DNA of 53,934 bases from Azophilus sp964638775. Lineage in GTDB: Bacteria; Pseudomonadota; Gammaproteobacteria; Pseudomonadales; Azotimanducaceae. Positions 26,273-34,685 of the stretch are shown in pieces. How positions within the stretch are numbered: the stretch's first letter is position 1; each line of letters opens with the position of its first letter. The translations under genes and the position numbers were made by a program. Below the pieces are notes generated by a model, which was given only the letters and a program-made list of their open reading frames with translations, did no database searches and was not told where the DNA came from. Location: positions 1 through 53,934 of the forward strand of contig CAZWZH010000136.1 of the NCBI GenBank assembly GCA_964638775.1. The letters are read 5' to 3'.

Positions 26273-26851
26273 CTAAAGCCACGCGAGGTACTCGTCCGCC
26301 CGAACCACCAGTGCCTGGCGAGGCAGGACATTCTCGAGCAGTACCCGATGCGCCTCGGCATCGCTATCGTGGCAAAGGTCACCGAGCACGACCAGCCGGT
26401 AATCGAGGTCGGCGCCCTGACGTACCGTAGACAGCACCACGCCGGTGGTGGTAATGCCGAACATGACCAGGGTGTCGATGCGCCGCGCCCGCAATAACAT
26501 GGCCAGATCGGTACCTTCGAACGCGCTGACCCGGTGTTTCACGACGACTGGGTCGTCTGGCTCGGGAGCGATGGCATCCGGGATTTCCGTACCGTCATCG
26601 CCCAGGACAAACCGTTTGCCTGCCCGCACGCCTGCGAAGATCAGATTGTTGTCACTGACCTCCGGGTAGCCCGGCCGGAATCCGACAGTGACGTAGAAGA
26701 TTCGAATACTTGCCGCCCTCGATTCCCGTAGCACGCCCGCAACCCGCTCGAGCGTGGTGGCGGGTTCGTCCACAAAGGCATCGACAAGAAACCGCTGGTA
26801 GTCCATGACCAGCAACGCCGTGCCGCCCTTGTCCAGCCTCTGAAATGTCAT
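26273..26851 (-). CDS. Isochorismatase-like hydrolase with Gly at the nucleophile position
   Basis: A 192-residue isochorismatase-fold protein. Asp17 (LLVMDYQ) and Lys105 (VVVKHRVSAF) of the catalytic triad are present, but where cysteine hydrolases of the family have Cys (usual pattern GxxTxxCV) this protein reads GITTTGVVLST, with Gly137. True isochorismatases such as EntB and PhzD also lack that Cys and cleave a vinyl ether using the Asp, so vinyl-ether hydrolysis is more likely than amide hydrolysis. It lies 41 bp before the SDR and 52 bp after the CoA transferase in the same operon. Confidence 0.88.
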   Translation of the reverse strand: MTFQRLDKGGTALLVMDYQRFLVDAFVDEPATTLERVAGVLRESRAASIRIFYVTVGFRPGYPEVSDNNLIFAGVRAGKRFVLGDDGTEIPDAIAPEPDDPVVVKHRVSAFEGTDLAMLLRARRIDTLVMFGITTTGVVLSTVRQGADLDYRLVVLGDLCHDSDAEAHRVLLENVLPRQALVVRADEYLAWL

Positions 26852-26903
26852 TTCCAGGATTGTTCCCGCAATCTTGTCAACGATTCGGGCGATCGGCCGC
26901 CGG

Positions 26904-29387
26904 TCAGCACCCCGCGGCGGGTTTCAGGTCCTGCGGCGGCGCCCCAAGCACGTCGACGTCGTGCTCGCCGAGCGCTGGTGGCGGCAGGCTCGCCCGCCAG
27001 GGCCGACCGTTGCAGCGGAAGGGGGTGCCCACGGCCTGCACCCTGCCGAGATCGGCGTGTTCGTATTCAAAGACGATCTCCCGAGCTTTTGCATGCTCGC
27101 AACTCACCGCGTCACCTACCGTGTTGACCCTGGCCGACGGCACATCGGCTTTGTAGAACAATTCCACCCACTCATCGACCGTTCTCGTCAGGAAGACCGG
27201 ATCGATCATTTCGTACAGTGCGGCCATGTTGTGCTTGCGGGCCGTGAGGTCGGCGAAACGGGGATCTTCCAGCAATCCCGGCATGGCCATGGCTCGTGCG
27301 AATTTCTCCCAGAACACCTGCGTGAACGCGGAAATCACGAAATACCCGTCACTGGCCAGAAATGCCCGGTACGGCGCAACATGATAGTGGCCAGACCCGA
27401 CCCGCTGCGGCACTTCGCCGGTGGTGAAATACAACTGGCCGACATAGCCGAGCAGCGAAACCAGAATGTCGTGCATGCTGAGGTCAAGGTGCATGCCCGT
27501 ACCGTGACGACTCCGGTTGTAGAGGCTGGCCAGGATACCCATGGCCGCATAGATTCCACCTGCGAGATCCGCCACCGGCAACCCAGCGCGCACCGGCCCA
27601 CGGCCTGCTTCGCCGGTCACCGACATGATGCCCGACATGGCCTGATTCACCAGATCGAAACTGGTCTTGTCTTTCAGCGGCCCGGTCTGCCCGAATCCGG
27701 AGATCGAGCACAGGATGATGTCCGGCTTGATTCCGCGCAGGGCCTGGTAGCCCAGCCCCAGCCGCTGCATCACACCGGGACGGAAGTTCTCGACGACCAC
27801 GTCGCTCGTGCGCACCAGGCGCAGCAGCGCGTCCCTGCCCACTTCGGACTTGAGATCGAGGGTAATGCTGCGCTTGCCCCGGTTTAACGCCATGAAATAG
27901 GTACTGTGGTCGCCCATTCTCGGCACGTTGTGACGAGTAGGATCGCCCGTTCCCGGCGCTTCCACCTTGATGACGTCCGCACCCAGATCGCCGAGTATCA
28001 TGGTGCCGTAAGGGCCTGCGAGCATGCGGGTGAGGTCCAGTACGCGCAATCCTTCGAGCGGCAGCGCGTCTGCATGCGGTTGCGCCGGAGGGGGCGGCTC
28101 CGGCGCGGCGGAACGCGGCCCGACTGCCGTGCTTCCGGGCACTTCGGAAGTGCGTACCACCCGTGCTTCGGCGAGTTCGCGTATGCGGCCGGCATCGTAA
28201 CCGAGCAATGTATCCAGTATCGCGGAAGTGTGCTGGCCGAGAACGGGCGGCGGCCGTCGCGGCGCATCGAAGGCACTTCCATCGGCGTAACCGATATGAA
28301 ACGGCGAACCGAGGGTTTTCTGGCGTCCGCACACCGGATGGTCGAATTCGGTGATCATCCCCCGGAACCGGCTGTGCGGCATTTCAATGGCTTCCGGAAC
28401 GGTAGTCACTGGCCCATTCGGAACATCGCCCGCCTCGAGCGCCGCGGCCCAGTATGCTGTGGAATGCTGTTTCATGAGCGGCTCGATGACGGCCGCCAGC
28501 TCGTCGCGCCGGGCGACACGGTCCTTGAACAACCGGTACTTCGGGTTCTCGCTCAGGTCCGGCCGGCCGATGACCTTGCAGAAGTTGCGCCAGAAGGCAT
28601 TGGTGATCGCAGCCACGACGATTTGACCGTCAGCGGTGTCGAATGCGTTGTAGGGAAATATGCCCTCATGGGCCGAGCCGGACGCGCCGGGGCTCTCTCC
28701 GGTGGCGAAAAAGATACCGGCCAGATAACTCAGCATCGAGACTCCGCCATCGAACATTGATATGTCCAGGTAGCAGCCAAGCCCCGTGCGCTCGAGCCGG
28801 CGTATGCCCGCCAGTACGGCGATGCCGGCGAACAGTGAAGACATTTCATCAGCCAGCGGCAGCCCCATTTTCGCAGGCGGACGGCCCGATTCGCCGGTAA
28901 TGGAGAGCGCCCCGGTCACGGCCTGGATCACCAGGTCGTAGGCGGTCTTGTCCCGCCAGGGGCCGGTCTGGCCGAATCCGGTGATGCTGCAATAGACCAG
29001 AGGCGGATTGATGGCCTTTAAGCTTTCATAGTCGAGCCCGAGCCGGCTGGCAACGCCATGGCGGAAATTCTCGACGACGATATCCGCTTGCCTCACCAGG
29101 TCTACGGCGATGCGGCGGCCGGCCTCGGTCTTCAGGTCTATGGAGATGCTCTCCTTGTTGCGGTTGAATGACAGGAAGTAGTGGCTCTCGCCGTTGATGA
29201 ACGGGTGATTGTGCCGGGTGGTGTCGGTGCCTTCGAGGTCTTCGACCCGGATCACATGGGCACCGAGGTCGCCGAGGATCATGGTTGAGAGGGGCCCCGA
29301 GAGCATGCGCGAAAAGTCCACCACCCGCAGGCCTTCCAGAGGCGCAGGGGGCGGTGATGTGCGTCCTGTCCCTTCAGTCCCGGCCAT
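26904..29387 (-). CDS. Two-in-one CaiB/BaiF (family III) CoA transferase
   Basis: An 827-residue protein made of two complete family III CoA transferases joined head to tail. Half 1 (about 1-405) has DGLRVV-like PLEGLRVVDFSRMLSG, NPPLVYCSITGFGQTGP and the catalytic-Asp region GLPLADEMSSLFAG (Asp180). Half 2 (about 441-827) repeats these as PLEGLRVLDLTRMLAG, ISGFGQTGP and GLPVADLAGGIYAA (Asp607). A Pro/Ala-rich linker of about 35 residues joins them. Normal members are about 400 residues and work as interlocked dimers, so this chain may form an internal pseudo-dimer. A shrunken relic of the same fused gene is at 12926-13354. GGGGAG precedes the ATG. Substrate is unknown. Confidence 0.93.
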   Translation of the reverse strand: MAGTEGTGRTSPPPAPLEGLRVVDFSRMLSGPLSTMILGDLGAHVIRVEDLEGTDTTRHNHPFINGESHYFLSFNRNKESISIDLKTEAGRRIAVDLVRQADIVVENFRHGVASRLGLDYESLKAINPPLVYCSITGFGQTGPWRDKTAYDLVIQAVTGALSITGESGRPPAKMGLPLADEMSSLFAGIAVLAGIRRLERTGLGCYLDISMFDGGVSMLSYLAGIFFATGESPGASGSAHEGIFPYNAFDTADGQIVVAAITNAFWRNFCKVIGRPDLSENPKYRLFKDRVARRDELAAVIEPLMKQHSTAYWAAALEAGDVPNGPVTTVPEAIEMPHSRFRGMITEFDHPVCGRQKTLGSPFHIGYADGSAFDAPRRPPPVLGQHTSAILDTLLGYDAGRIRELAEARVVRTSEVPGSTAVGPRSAAPEPPPPAQPHADALPLEGLRVLDLTRMLAGPYGTMILGDLGADVIKVEAPGTGDPTRHNVPRMGDHSTYFMALNRGKRSITLDLKSEVGRDALLRLVRTSDVVVENFRPGVMQRLGLGYQALRGIKPDIILCSISGFGQTGPLKDKTSFDLVNQAMSGIMSVTGEAGRGPVRAGLPVADLAGGIYAAMGILASLYNRSRHGTGMHLDLSMHDILVSLLGYVGQLYFTTGEVPQRVGSGHYHVAPYRAFLASDGYFVISAFTQVFWEKFARAMAMPGLLEDPRFADLTARKHNMAALYEMIDPVFLTRTVDEWVELFYKADVPSARVNTVGDAVSCEHAKAREIVFEYEHADLGRVQAVGTPFRCNGRPWRASLPPPALGEHDVDVLGAPPQDLKPAAGC

Positions 29388-29482
29388 CTGGCACGCTCCC
29401 CCGCGGCGCGCGGCGATTATGCCGGCTTTGACAAAGCTCGGTTACCGAGGCGCCGCCAAGGCGGCAAAGCCATGCGACCCTG

Positions 29483-30430
29483 TCAGAGCCAGGCATCCGC
29501 CGCCTCCCGGTAGCGCCGCAACGCCTCGATACGGGCATCCATGGTCGCGAAATCGGCACGCCCTGCCACCGTTTCCATTTGCGCGCCGGGGAGACGGTCC
29601 TTGTAGGAATCCGATTCGGTGGTGAAGGTGACGTGGGAGGCGCCGAGGCGCTTCCACATCCCGAGCGATTCGGCGCATTGTTCCGGCTCCCGTCCCCACA
29701 TGCGTACGATGCCTTCGATGCCGATCGAGGCGATGTCGCGGCCATGGTGTTGTGCCAACGCGAACAGTCTGTCCCGGCGCTCGCTTATCGCTTCCTCGTT
29801 CAGGTACGACGGCACATACCAGCCATCCGCCAGCTTCACGATGCGCTCGAGGACCTTGTCCGCCGTGCCGCCCAGCCAGACGGGAATGGGACGGCGGACC
29901 GGCAGCGGGTTGATGCCCACACCCTCCAGCCTGTGCCAGCGGCCCCGGAAGGTAACTGACGGCTCGGTCCACAGTTTTCTGAGCACCGCGATCTGTTCCG
30001 CCGAGCGGACGCCCCGATCACGGAAATTCATACCCAGCGCCCGGTACTCTACATCGTTCCAGCCGACACCGAACCCGAGCCGCAGCCGGCCTCCGGATAG
30101 TACATCCACCTCCGCCGCCTGCTTGGCAAGCAACACGGTCTGTCGTTGGGGCAGGACGACAACCCCGGTTGCCAATTCAATGGAGGTCGTAACCGCAGCG
30201 ATATAGCCGTACATCACCAGCGGTTCATGAAAGGCATCATCGAGCGTGTAAATGGGCGGATTGCCCAGGAATGGCCTCCAATCGGGGCGGATTCCCAGAT
30301 CCGCCCCCACGACGTGATCGTAGTTCATGAGGTAGTCGAAGCCGAAGTCTTCGGCGGCTTGCGCGAGCGCTCGCACTGGCCCTGGATCGATGCCGAGTTC
30401 GATGTTCGGAATGGTGACGCCCAATCGCAC
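29483..30430 (-). CDS. LLM-A: luciferase-like flavin-dependent oxidoreductase
   Basis: A 315-residue TIM-barrel enzyme of the bacterial luciferase superfamily (F420- or FMN-dependent). It carries LGFGVGWNDVEYRALG and GGTADKVLERIVKLADGWY, typical of the LLM subgroup often annotated as F420-dependent, though no other F420 gene is seen here. GTG at 30430 is preceded by GGGAGGG. First gene of the operon running to 25479, and divergent from LLM-B. Likely an oxygenase or oxidoreductase step in the catabolic route. Its internally deleted copy is at 13450-13866. Confidence 0.92.
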   Translation of the reverse strand: MRLGVTIPNIELGIDPGPVRALAQAAEDFGFDYLMNYDHVVGADLGIRPDWRPFLGNPPIYTLDDAFHEPLVMYGYIAAVTTSIELATGVVVLPQRQTVLLAKQAAEVDVLSGGRLRLGFGVGWNDVEYRALGMNFRDRGVRSAEQIAVLRKLWTEPSVTFRGRWHRLEGVGINPLPVRRPIPVWLGGTADKVLERIVKLADGWYVPSYLNEEAISERRDRLFALAQHHGRDIASIGIEGIVRMWGREPEQCAESLGMWKRLGASHVTFTTESDSYKDRLPGAQMETVAGRADFATMDARIEALRRYREAADAWL

Positions 30431-30508
30431 CCGCCGCCCTCCCGGGCAATGACCGTGAGACCAGCGGCATGTTTACACAATCGCGCCGGCAATCGAATAG
30501 GCGAATGC

Positions 30509-30523
30509 GCGAAATCAATTCGC
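30509..30523. promoter_or_regulatory. 15-bp near-palindrome in the divergent LLM promoter, block B
   Basis: GCGAAAT-C-AATTCGC is a palindrome with one mismatched pair, in the 188-bp gap between LLM-A and LLM-B. The same element, as a perfect palindrome, is kept at 13947-13961 between the relics. A candidate regulator is the LysR gene at 31928-32842. Confidence 0.5.
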
Positions 30524-30618
30524 TCCTTTTCTCATTGCCGGCTCCCCGGTCGGGTTGCTACCGTCAACTGGCATTCACCGCCGTGCAGCAGGTTGCGTTT
30601 ACACGCAGGGATCAAATT

Positions 30619-31911
30619 ATGAAATTCGGTGTCTTCTTCGAAATGACCACTCCGCGTCCCTGGGATGAGGGCTCCGAGAAAAGAAAGCTCGACGAGACGC
30701 TGGAGCAGATCGCGCTTGCGGACAGGCTTGGTCTGGAACATGCCTGGATGACCGAACATCACTTCATGGAAGAGTACTGCCACGCCACCGCGCCCGAAGT
30801 GGTGCTGGCGGCAGCGGCCCAGGTGACCGAACGGATCCGGCTCGGTCACGGCGTTCGCCACGCCCCGCCCAAATACAACCACCCGGCCCGGAGCGCGGAG
30901 ATGGGCTCGACCCTCGACCTGGTGTCGAACGGACGGGTCGACATGGGCTTCGGCAGTTCCGGCTCCGAGTGCGAACTCGCCGGATTCGGCATCGACAACG
31001 ATGAGAAGCACGCCATGAGCTACGAGGCGATCGAGCAGATCGCCAACATGATGGCTATGGAGCCGTTTCCAGGCCATGCGGGCAAGTATTTTTCCATGCC
31101 GGCCCGCAATGTCGTCCCCAAACCCATCCAGAAGCCGCATCCGCCGTTCTGGCTGGCCTGCTCGGCGCGTCCCACCATCTTCGAGGCGGCAAAGCGCGGG
31201 ATGGGCGCCCTGTGTTTCTCGTTTCTGGATGCCTCGGAGGCCAAGCAGTGGATCGACGAGTACTATCGGATTTTCAAGGTCGAATGCCGGCCCATTGCAC
31301 ACTCGGTCAACCCCAACTTCAGCCTCTTTACCGGATTCGGCGTGCATGAGGATGCCGATGTGGCCCGCGACCGCTTCCTGGATGGCCTGCGTTTTTTTCA
31401 GTGGTCGCTCAACCATTACTATCGCGGCGGCGCGCACAAACCCGGACGGGTGAACCTCTGGCAACGGTTTCAGGTAGAGGTTGAGGAACTCAAGAAAACC
31501 GAGGGCGACCAGTTCGTACAGCGCCAGATTGCCACCAGCCGCAGCGGCATCGGCTCGGTGCAACAGGTTCGCCAGCGGCTGCACGACCTTGAGGATGCGG
31601 GCGTGGACGAAGTGACCTTCATCATGCAGATGGGGGACAACAAGCACGAGCACATCTGCGAATCGCTGGAACTCTTCGCCCGGGAAATCCTACCGGAATT
31701 CGAGGACAGCCACGAAAGGCGGGCCGCGCGCAAGGCGCAGGAATTCGAACCGTACATCGAGGCTGCATTCGACCGGGTCGGCGGCCGCAAGGCTACCCAC
31801 GTTCCAGACGACGAAATCGAAGATGTGTTCGCGGTCAACTATATTGCCAGGTACGCCAAGGACCAGACGTCATTCGGCGCAGCGACCAATCGGGCGGAGA
31901 CCGAGGGTTGA
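30619..31911 (+). CDS. LLM-B: luciferase-like flavin monooxygenase
   Basis: A 430-residue luciferase-superfamily monooxygenase. It opens MKFGVFFEMTTPRPWDEGSEK, has the EHAWMTEHHF and NGRVDMGFGSSGS motifs of the group, and a C-terminal extension beyond the usual 340-370 residues. It probably uses reduced FMN and oxygen. ATG at 30619 has AGGGA upstream at 8-bp spacing. Transcribed divergently from LLM-A, and convergent with the LysR gene 16 bp after its stop. A truncated copy is at 14062-14481. Its natural substrate is unknown. Confidence 0.92.
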   Translation: MKFGVFFEMTTPRPWDEGSEKRKLDETLEQIALADRLGLEHAWMTEHHFMEEYCHATAPEVVLAAAAQVTERIRLGHGVRHAPPKYNHPARSAEMGSTLDLVSNGRVDMGFGSSGSECELAGFGIDNDEKHAMSYEAIEQIANMMAMEPFPGHAGKYFSMPARNVVPKPIQKPHPPFWLACSARPTIFEAAKRGMGALCFSFLDASEAKQWIDEYYRIFKVECRPIAHSVNPNFSLFTGFGVHEDADVARDRFLDGLRFFQWSLNHYYRGGAHKPGRVNLWQRFQVEVEELKKTEGDQFVQRQIATSRSGIGSVQQVRQRLHDLEDAGVDEVTFIMQMGDNKHEHICESLELFAREILPEFEDSHERRAARKAQEFEPYIEAAFDRVGGRKATHVPDDEIEDVFAVNYIARYAKDQTSFGAATNRAETEG

Positions 31912-31927
31912 TTTGTCTTCGGGCCGG

Positions 31928-32842
31928 TCAGTCGAAGAGGCCGGGTTCGCTCGCGAATCGCTCTGCGAAATAGTTCTCGACCACCCGGACACGTGCCAGT
32001 CCGCTCAGGTCAGTGTGGGTCGCGAGCCAGACCTCGCGTGAGAAGGACACCTCCTCGGGCAGCACCTGGACCAGGCCGGGTTCCGTCGCGGCGATGAAAT
32101 TCGCGAAATAGCACAATCCGCAACCCGTAGCCACGGCCTTGAGTTGCGCCACCACGCTGGCACAGGCGACCCTGGCGACGAATGTCGGCCCGTCGTCCTC
32201 GGTCCCCCGGTTTAATGCGTGTCCGAAATCGAACTCGTCGACGCCGCTCACGAATTCGTGGTCGGCCAGGTCCTCGACGCAGGCGATGGCTGGCTTGCCC
32301 GCCAGGTAAGATGCCGATCCGTACAGGCGCATCGTCACATCCGCCATCTTCCTGACCTTGATCCTCTTGCCTTCGGGGCGGCCTACAACGAGGGCCATGT
32401 CGGCTTCACGTTGCGAGAGATTGAAATGCCGGGAGGTGACCACGAGTTCGATCTGGAGCCCGGGATGCTGTTGTCGCAGCCGCGCGAGCCTTGGCGCTAC
32501 GAAAAGCGTGCCCAAGCCGTCCGGCACGCCGATGCGAACCGTGCCGAAGATCCCGACTTCGCGCTGCGCAATGCGGTTGTGAACTGAAGTCGCCGCCCCT
32601 TCCACACCTTCGGCCATCTTCAACAGAATCTCGCCTTCGTCGGTGAGCACATAGCGGTCTGGTCGCGGATCGAAGAGCCTGGCGCCGAGTTCCCTTTCCA
32701 GCGCGCTGATATGGCGCCGAACCGTGTTGTGATCGATACGCAGCAGCCGCGCGGCGGCGTTTGGGTTGCCCGCGCGGGCGAGCGCCAGGAAGAAGCGCAG
32801 GTTATCCCAGTTGAAACCGTCGATGACTATGGCCCTCGGCAA
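31928..32842 (-). CDS. LysR-family transcriptional regulator
   Basis: A 304-residue regulator with an N-terminal helix-turn-helix (LRFFLALARAGNPNAAARLL then VRRHISALERELGARLFD) and a periplasmic-binding-protein-like effector domain. No ATG lies near the start; TTG at 32842 is the best candidate, so the exact start is uncertain. It is third in a minus-strand set after SnoaL-like and cyclase genes. Within block B it is the obvious candidate regulator of the cluster; it has no counterpart in block A. Confidence 0.9.
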   Translation of the reverse strand: MPRAIVIDGFNWDNLRFFLALARAGNPNAAARLLRIDHNTVRRHISALERELGARLFDPRPDRYVLTDEGEILLKMAEGVEGAATSVHNRIAQREVGIFGTVRIGVPDGLGTLFVAPRLARLRQQHPGLQIELVVTSRHFNLSQREADMALVVGRPEGKRIKVRKMADVTMRLYGSASYLAGKPAIACVEDLADHEFVSGVDEFDFGHALNRGTEDDGPTFVARVACASVVAQLKAVATGCGLCYFANFIAATEPGLVQVLPEEVSFSREVWLATHTDLSGLARVRVVENYFAERFASEPGLFD

Positions 32843-32887
32843 CGATCATCGACGCACGCTTGGCTCGGGCCGTGTTCGCGCGTCCCA

Positions 32888-33823
32888 TCAGAACATCGCG
32901 ATTGGGTTGACCGGCGAAGCGGTGGCGCCGGGAATGCGTAGCGGCGCCACGCAGAAGAAAAACTGGAACCGCCCGCGAGCCTCGCAAGCTGCCTTGAGCA
33001 CATCGAGCTCAAGGTTATGGAGCAGCAGCAACCCCATGTAGACCTCGCTGCCTACATGAATGGGAAACCGCTCCTCAACGAAAGGTGACGGCAGCACATC
33101 GTGGGCGCAGTCCGAAGCAATCAGCGCGACCCGGCGCTCGTGCAGCCACTGCAGACAGTCGGGATAGAGCCCCGGCAGACTGCCCCGGCCATCCGCCAGG
33201 CGCTCGCACTGGCCGCCCTTGGCCTCCCGGCGCTCGTGGCGGCCGGTGCGATAGATCACGACATCGCCCTTTCCGACCCTGATTCCGGCCAGAGATTCCG
33301 ACCGGTCCAGGTCAGACGGACGGACCGGCGCATCCGGTTCAAGGAATGGCACATCCCGGGCCGCAGCTATGTCGAGCAGCACTCCACGGCTCACGATGCC
33401 ATCGCCAACCACCGAGATGTCGAGGACTTTCGCACCCGCCGAGGTGACCAGGGAGGCAGGCCTTCCGTTGAAAAGGCGCTGCCCGTCGCTGATATGACAC
33501 AGCGCATCGAGGTGGCTCTGCGCCTGCCCGTGGGGGAAGATGCCGATCTGATCGTAAGCGACCCCGGCGCCCCGCGCGGGCGCAAGATCGCCGGCCGCCA
33601 CCATGTAGTGTTGGGCAGGGACGTTGTTCATCGGCGAAGGCACGGTATCGACAGGGCGTGCGCAGCCTATTGCGATTCCCTCCCGCACCAGCCCGGCGGC
33701 CGCCCGGCGCTGCTCGGTCCCGATGAAATTGAGCGTGCCCAATTGATCGTCGGAACCCCACCGGCCCCAGTTGCTGACATCGTTGTAGACAGCGCGTACG
33801 CTCGCATCGTCAAGTGTGCCCAT
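32888..33823 (-). CDS. Cyclase-family metal-dependent hydrolase (kynurenine formamidase-like)
   Basis: A 311-residue member of the cyclase family (PF04199). The metal-binding signature appears as SHLDALCH, preceded by GIFPHGQAQ where relatives often have an HxGTH-like element, and a second conserved region is ASDCAHDVLPS. Family enzymes hydrolyse amides, lactones or cyclic compounds. ATG at 33823 is clear. It sits between the SnoaL-like and LysR genes with short gaps (39 and 45 bp). A ring-opening or lactone-opening step in the pathway is plausible. Confidence 0.88.
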   Translation of the reverse strand: MGTLDDASVRAVYNDVSNWGRWGSDDQLGTLNFIGTEQRRAAAGLVREGIAIGCARPVDTVPSPMNNVPAQHYMVAAGDLAPARGAGVAYDQIGIFPHGQAQSHLDALCHISDGQRLFNGRPASLVTSAGAKVLDISVVGDGIVSRGVLLDIAAARDVPFLEPDAPVRPSDLDRSESLAGIRVGKGDVVIYRTGRHERREAKGGQCERLADGRGSLPGLYPDCLQWLHERRVALIASDCAHDVLPSPFVEERFPIHVGSEVYMGLLLLHNLELDVLKAACEARGRFQFFFCVAPLRIPGATASPVNPIAMF

Positions 33824-33862
33824 AAGTCAGTTCCGGCTCGCGGCAGCGTTCTCCCGGGCGGG

Positions 33863-34327
33863 TCAATCCCAACCCTCCAAATGAGAAGCCGCGCGCGTCA
33901 CGTTCACGCTGACGCGAGTGAAGAGCCATTGGCCGCCTTCCTTGCGCAACTCCTCGTCGTAGATGCAGAACGACCAGTGTGGGACGCCTCCCCCATCCTG
34001 CTGCCTGAACGTGGCGGGAATCAGCCCTCGCCATCGCGCGCGCGCCGTGTCGCCGTCCACATCGATCTCATCGGTCAACAAGGCGTGCACGGAATAGCTG
34101 ACCGCATCCGGCATAGTCCGGAAAAACGCGGCGATGGCTTTCCGCCCTTCGTAGTCCCCCCAGGGCTCGCCGGCTGCCCATACACCGTCCGCGGTGAATA
34201 GTGCGGCGATTTCATCGGCCTGAAAACCGTCGTCGCACAGACCGCAGTAGCGGAATTGCAAACGCCGGATCGCCTCGATGTCTTCCATTTTTTGAAGGCG
34301 GGCGGCGAGATCGGTCGATTCGCTCAT
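33863..34327 (-). CDS. SnoaL-like / NTF2-fold protein
   Basis: A 154-residue protein of the NTF2-like superfamily with the typical opening DIEAIRRLQFRYCGLCDDG and LFTADGVWAAGEPWGDYEGRKAI. Members include ketosteroid isomerase-like enzymes, dehydratases and small subunits of ring dioxygenases. GGAGGAG precedes ATG at 34327. First gene of the SnoaL-cyclase-LysR set, divergent from the MaoC gene. Exact activity cannot be assigned. Confidence 0.87.
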   Translation of the reverse strand: MSESTDLAARLQKMEDIEAIRRLQFRYCGLCDDGFQADEIAALFTADGVWAAGEPWGDYEGRKAIAAFFRTMPDAVSYSVHALLTDEIDVDGDTARARWRGLIPATFRQQDGGGVPHWSFCIYDEELRKEGGQWLFTRVSVNVTRAASHLEGWD

Positions 34328-34685
34328 AGGTTGCTCCTCCCTCTGGAACCTGTAGACCTTACGGGAAATCCCCACGCCTCGACGAGTCCTGCGACCGCCC
34401 CGGCGTATCTCACCTATTGTGCGTCGAAAGACCGGTGGGCGTCCACGCCGACACGCTCATTGACTGCCGGGGAGGTCGCTATACGCGACATCGACTTTGA
34501 GCATTGCGTATATTACCGTGCTGCACAGAGGGCAGCCTTGCGGGTTCAAGCGTTGCGTAGCGCCGTCGGGCTGGCGCAACCGGATCCCCGGAGACAGGCA
34601 TACGCGCCTGTTGAGCCAGCTCACATACCCGGATAGTCGAGCGAGGCAGGCTTGGCGTCGCTCGACACGGCAGGTTGCCGAACAA
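34328..34685. other. Divergent intergenic region with three hairpins (leader of the MaoC gene)
   Basis: About 360 bp between divergent genes. Three consecutive stem-loops precede the plus-strand gene: GTTGCG/CGCAAC at 34552-34580, ACAGGC/GCCTGT at 34594-34611 and a 9-bp perfect stem GTCGAGCGA/TCGCTCGAC at 34636-34666. They could be a structured leader RNA or REP-type repeats. The open frame across them has no recognisable protein sequence. Confidence 0.5.
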
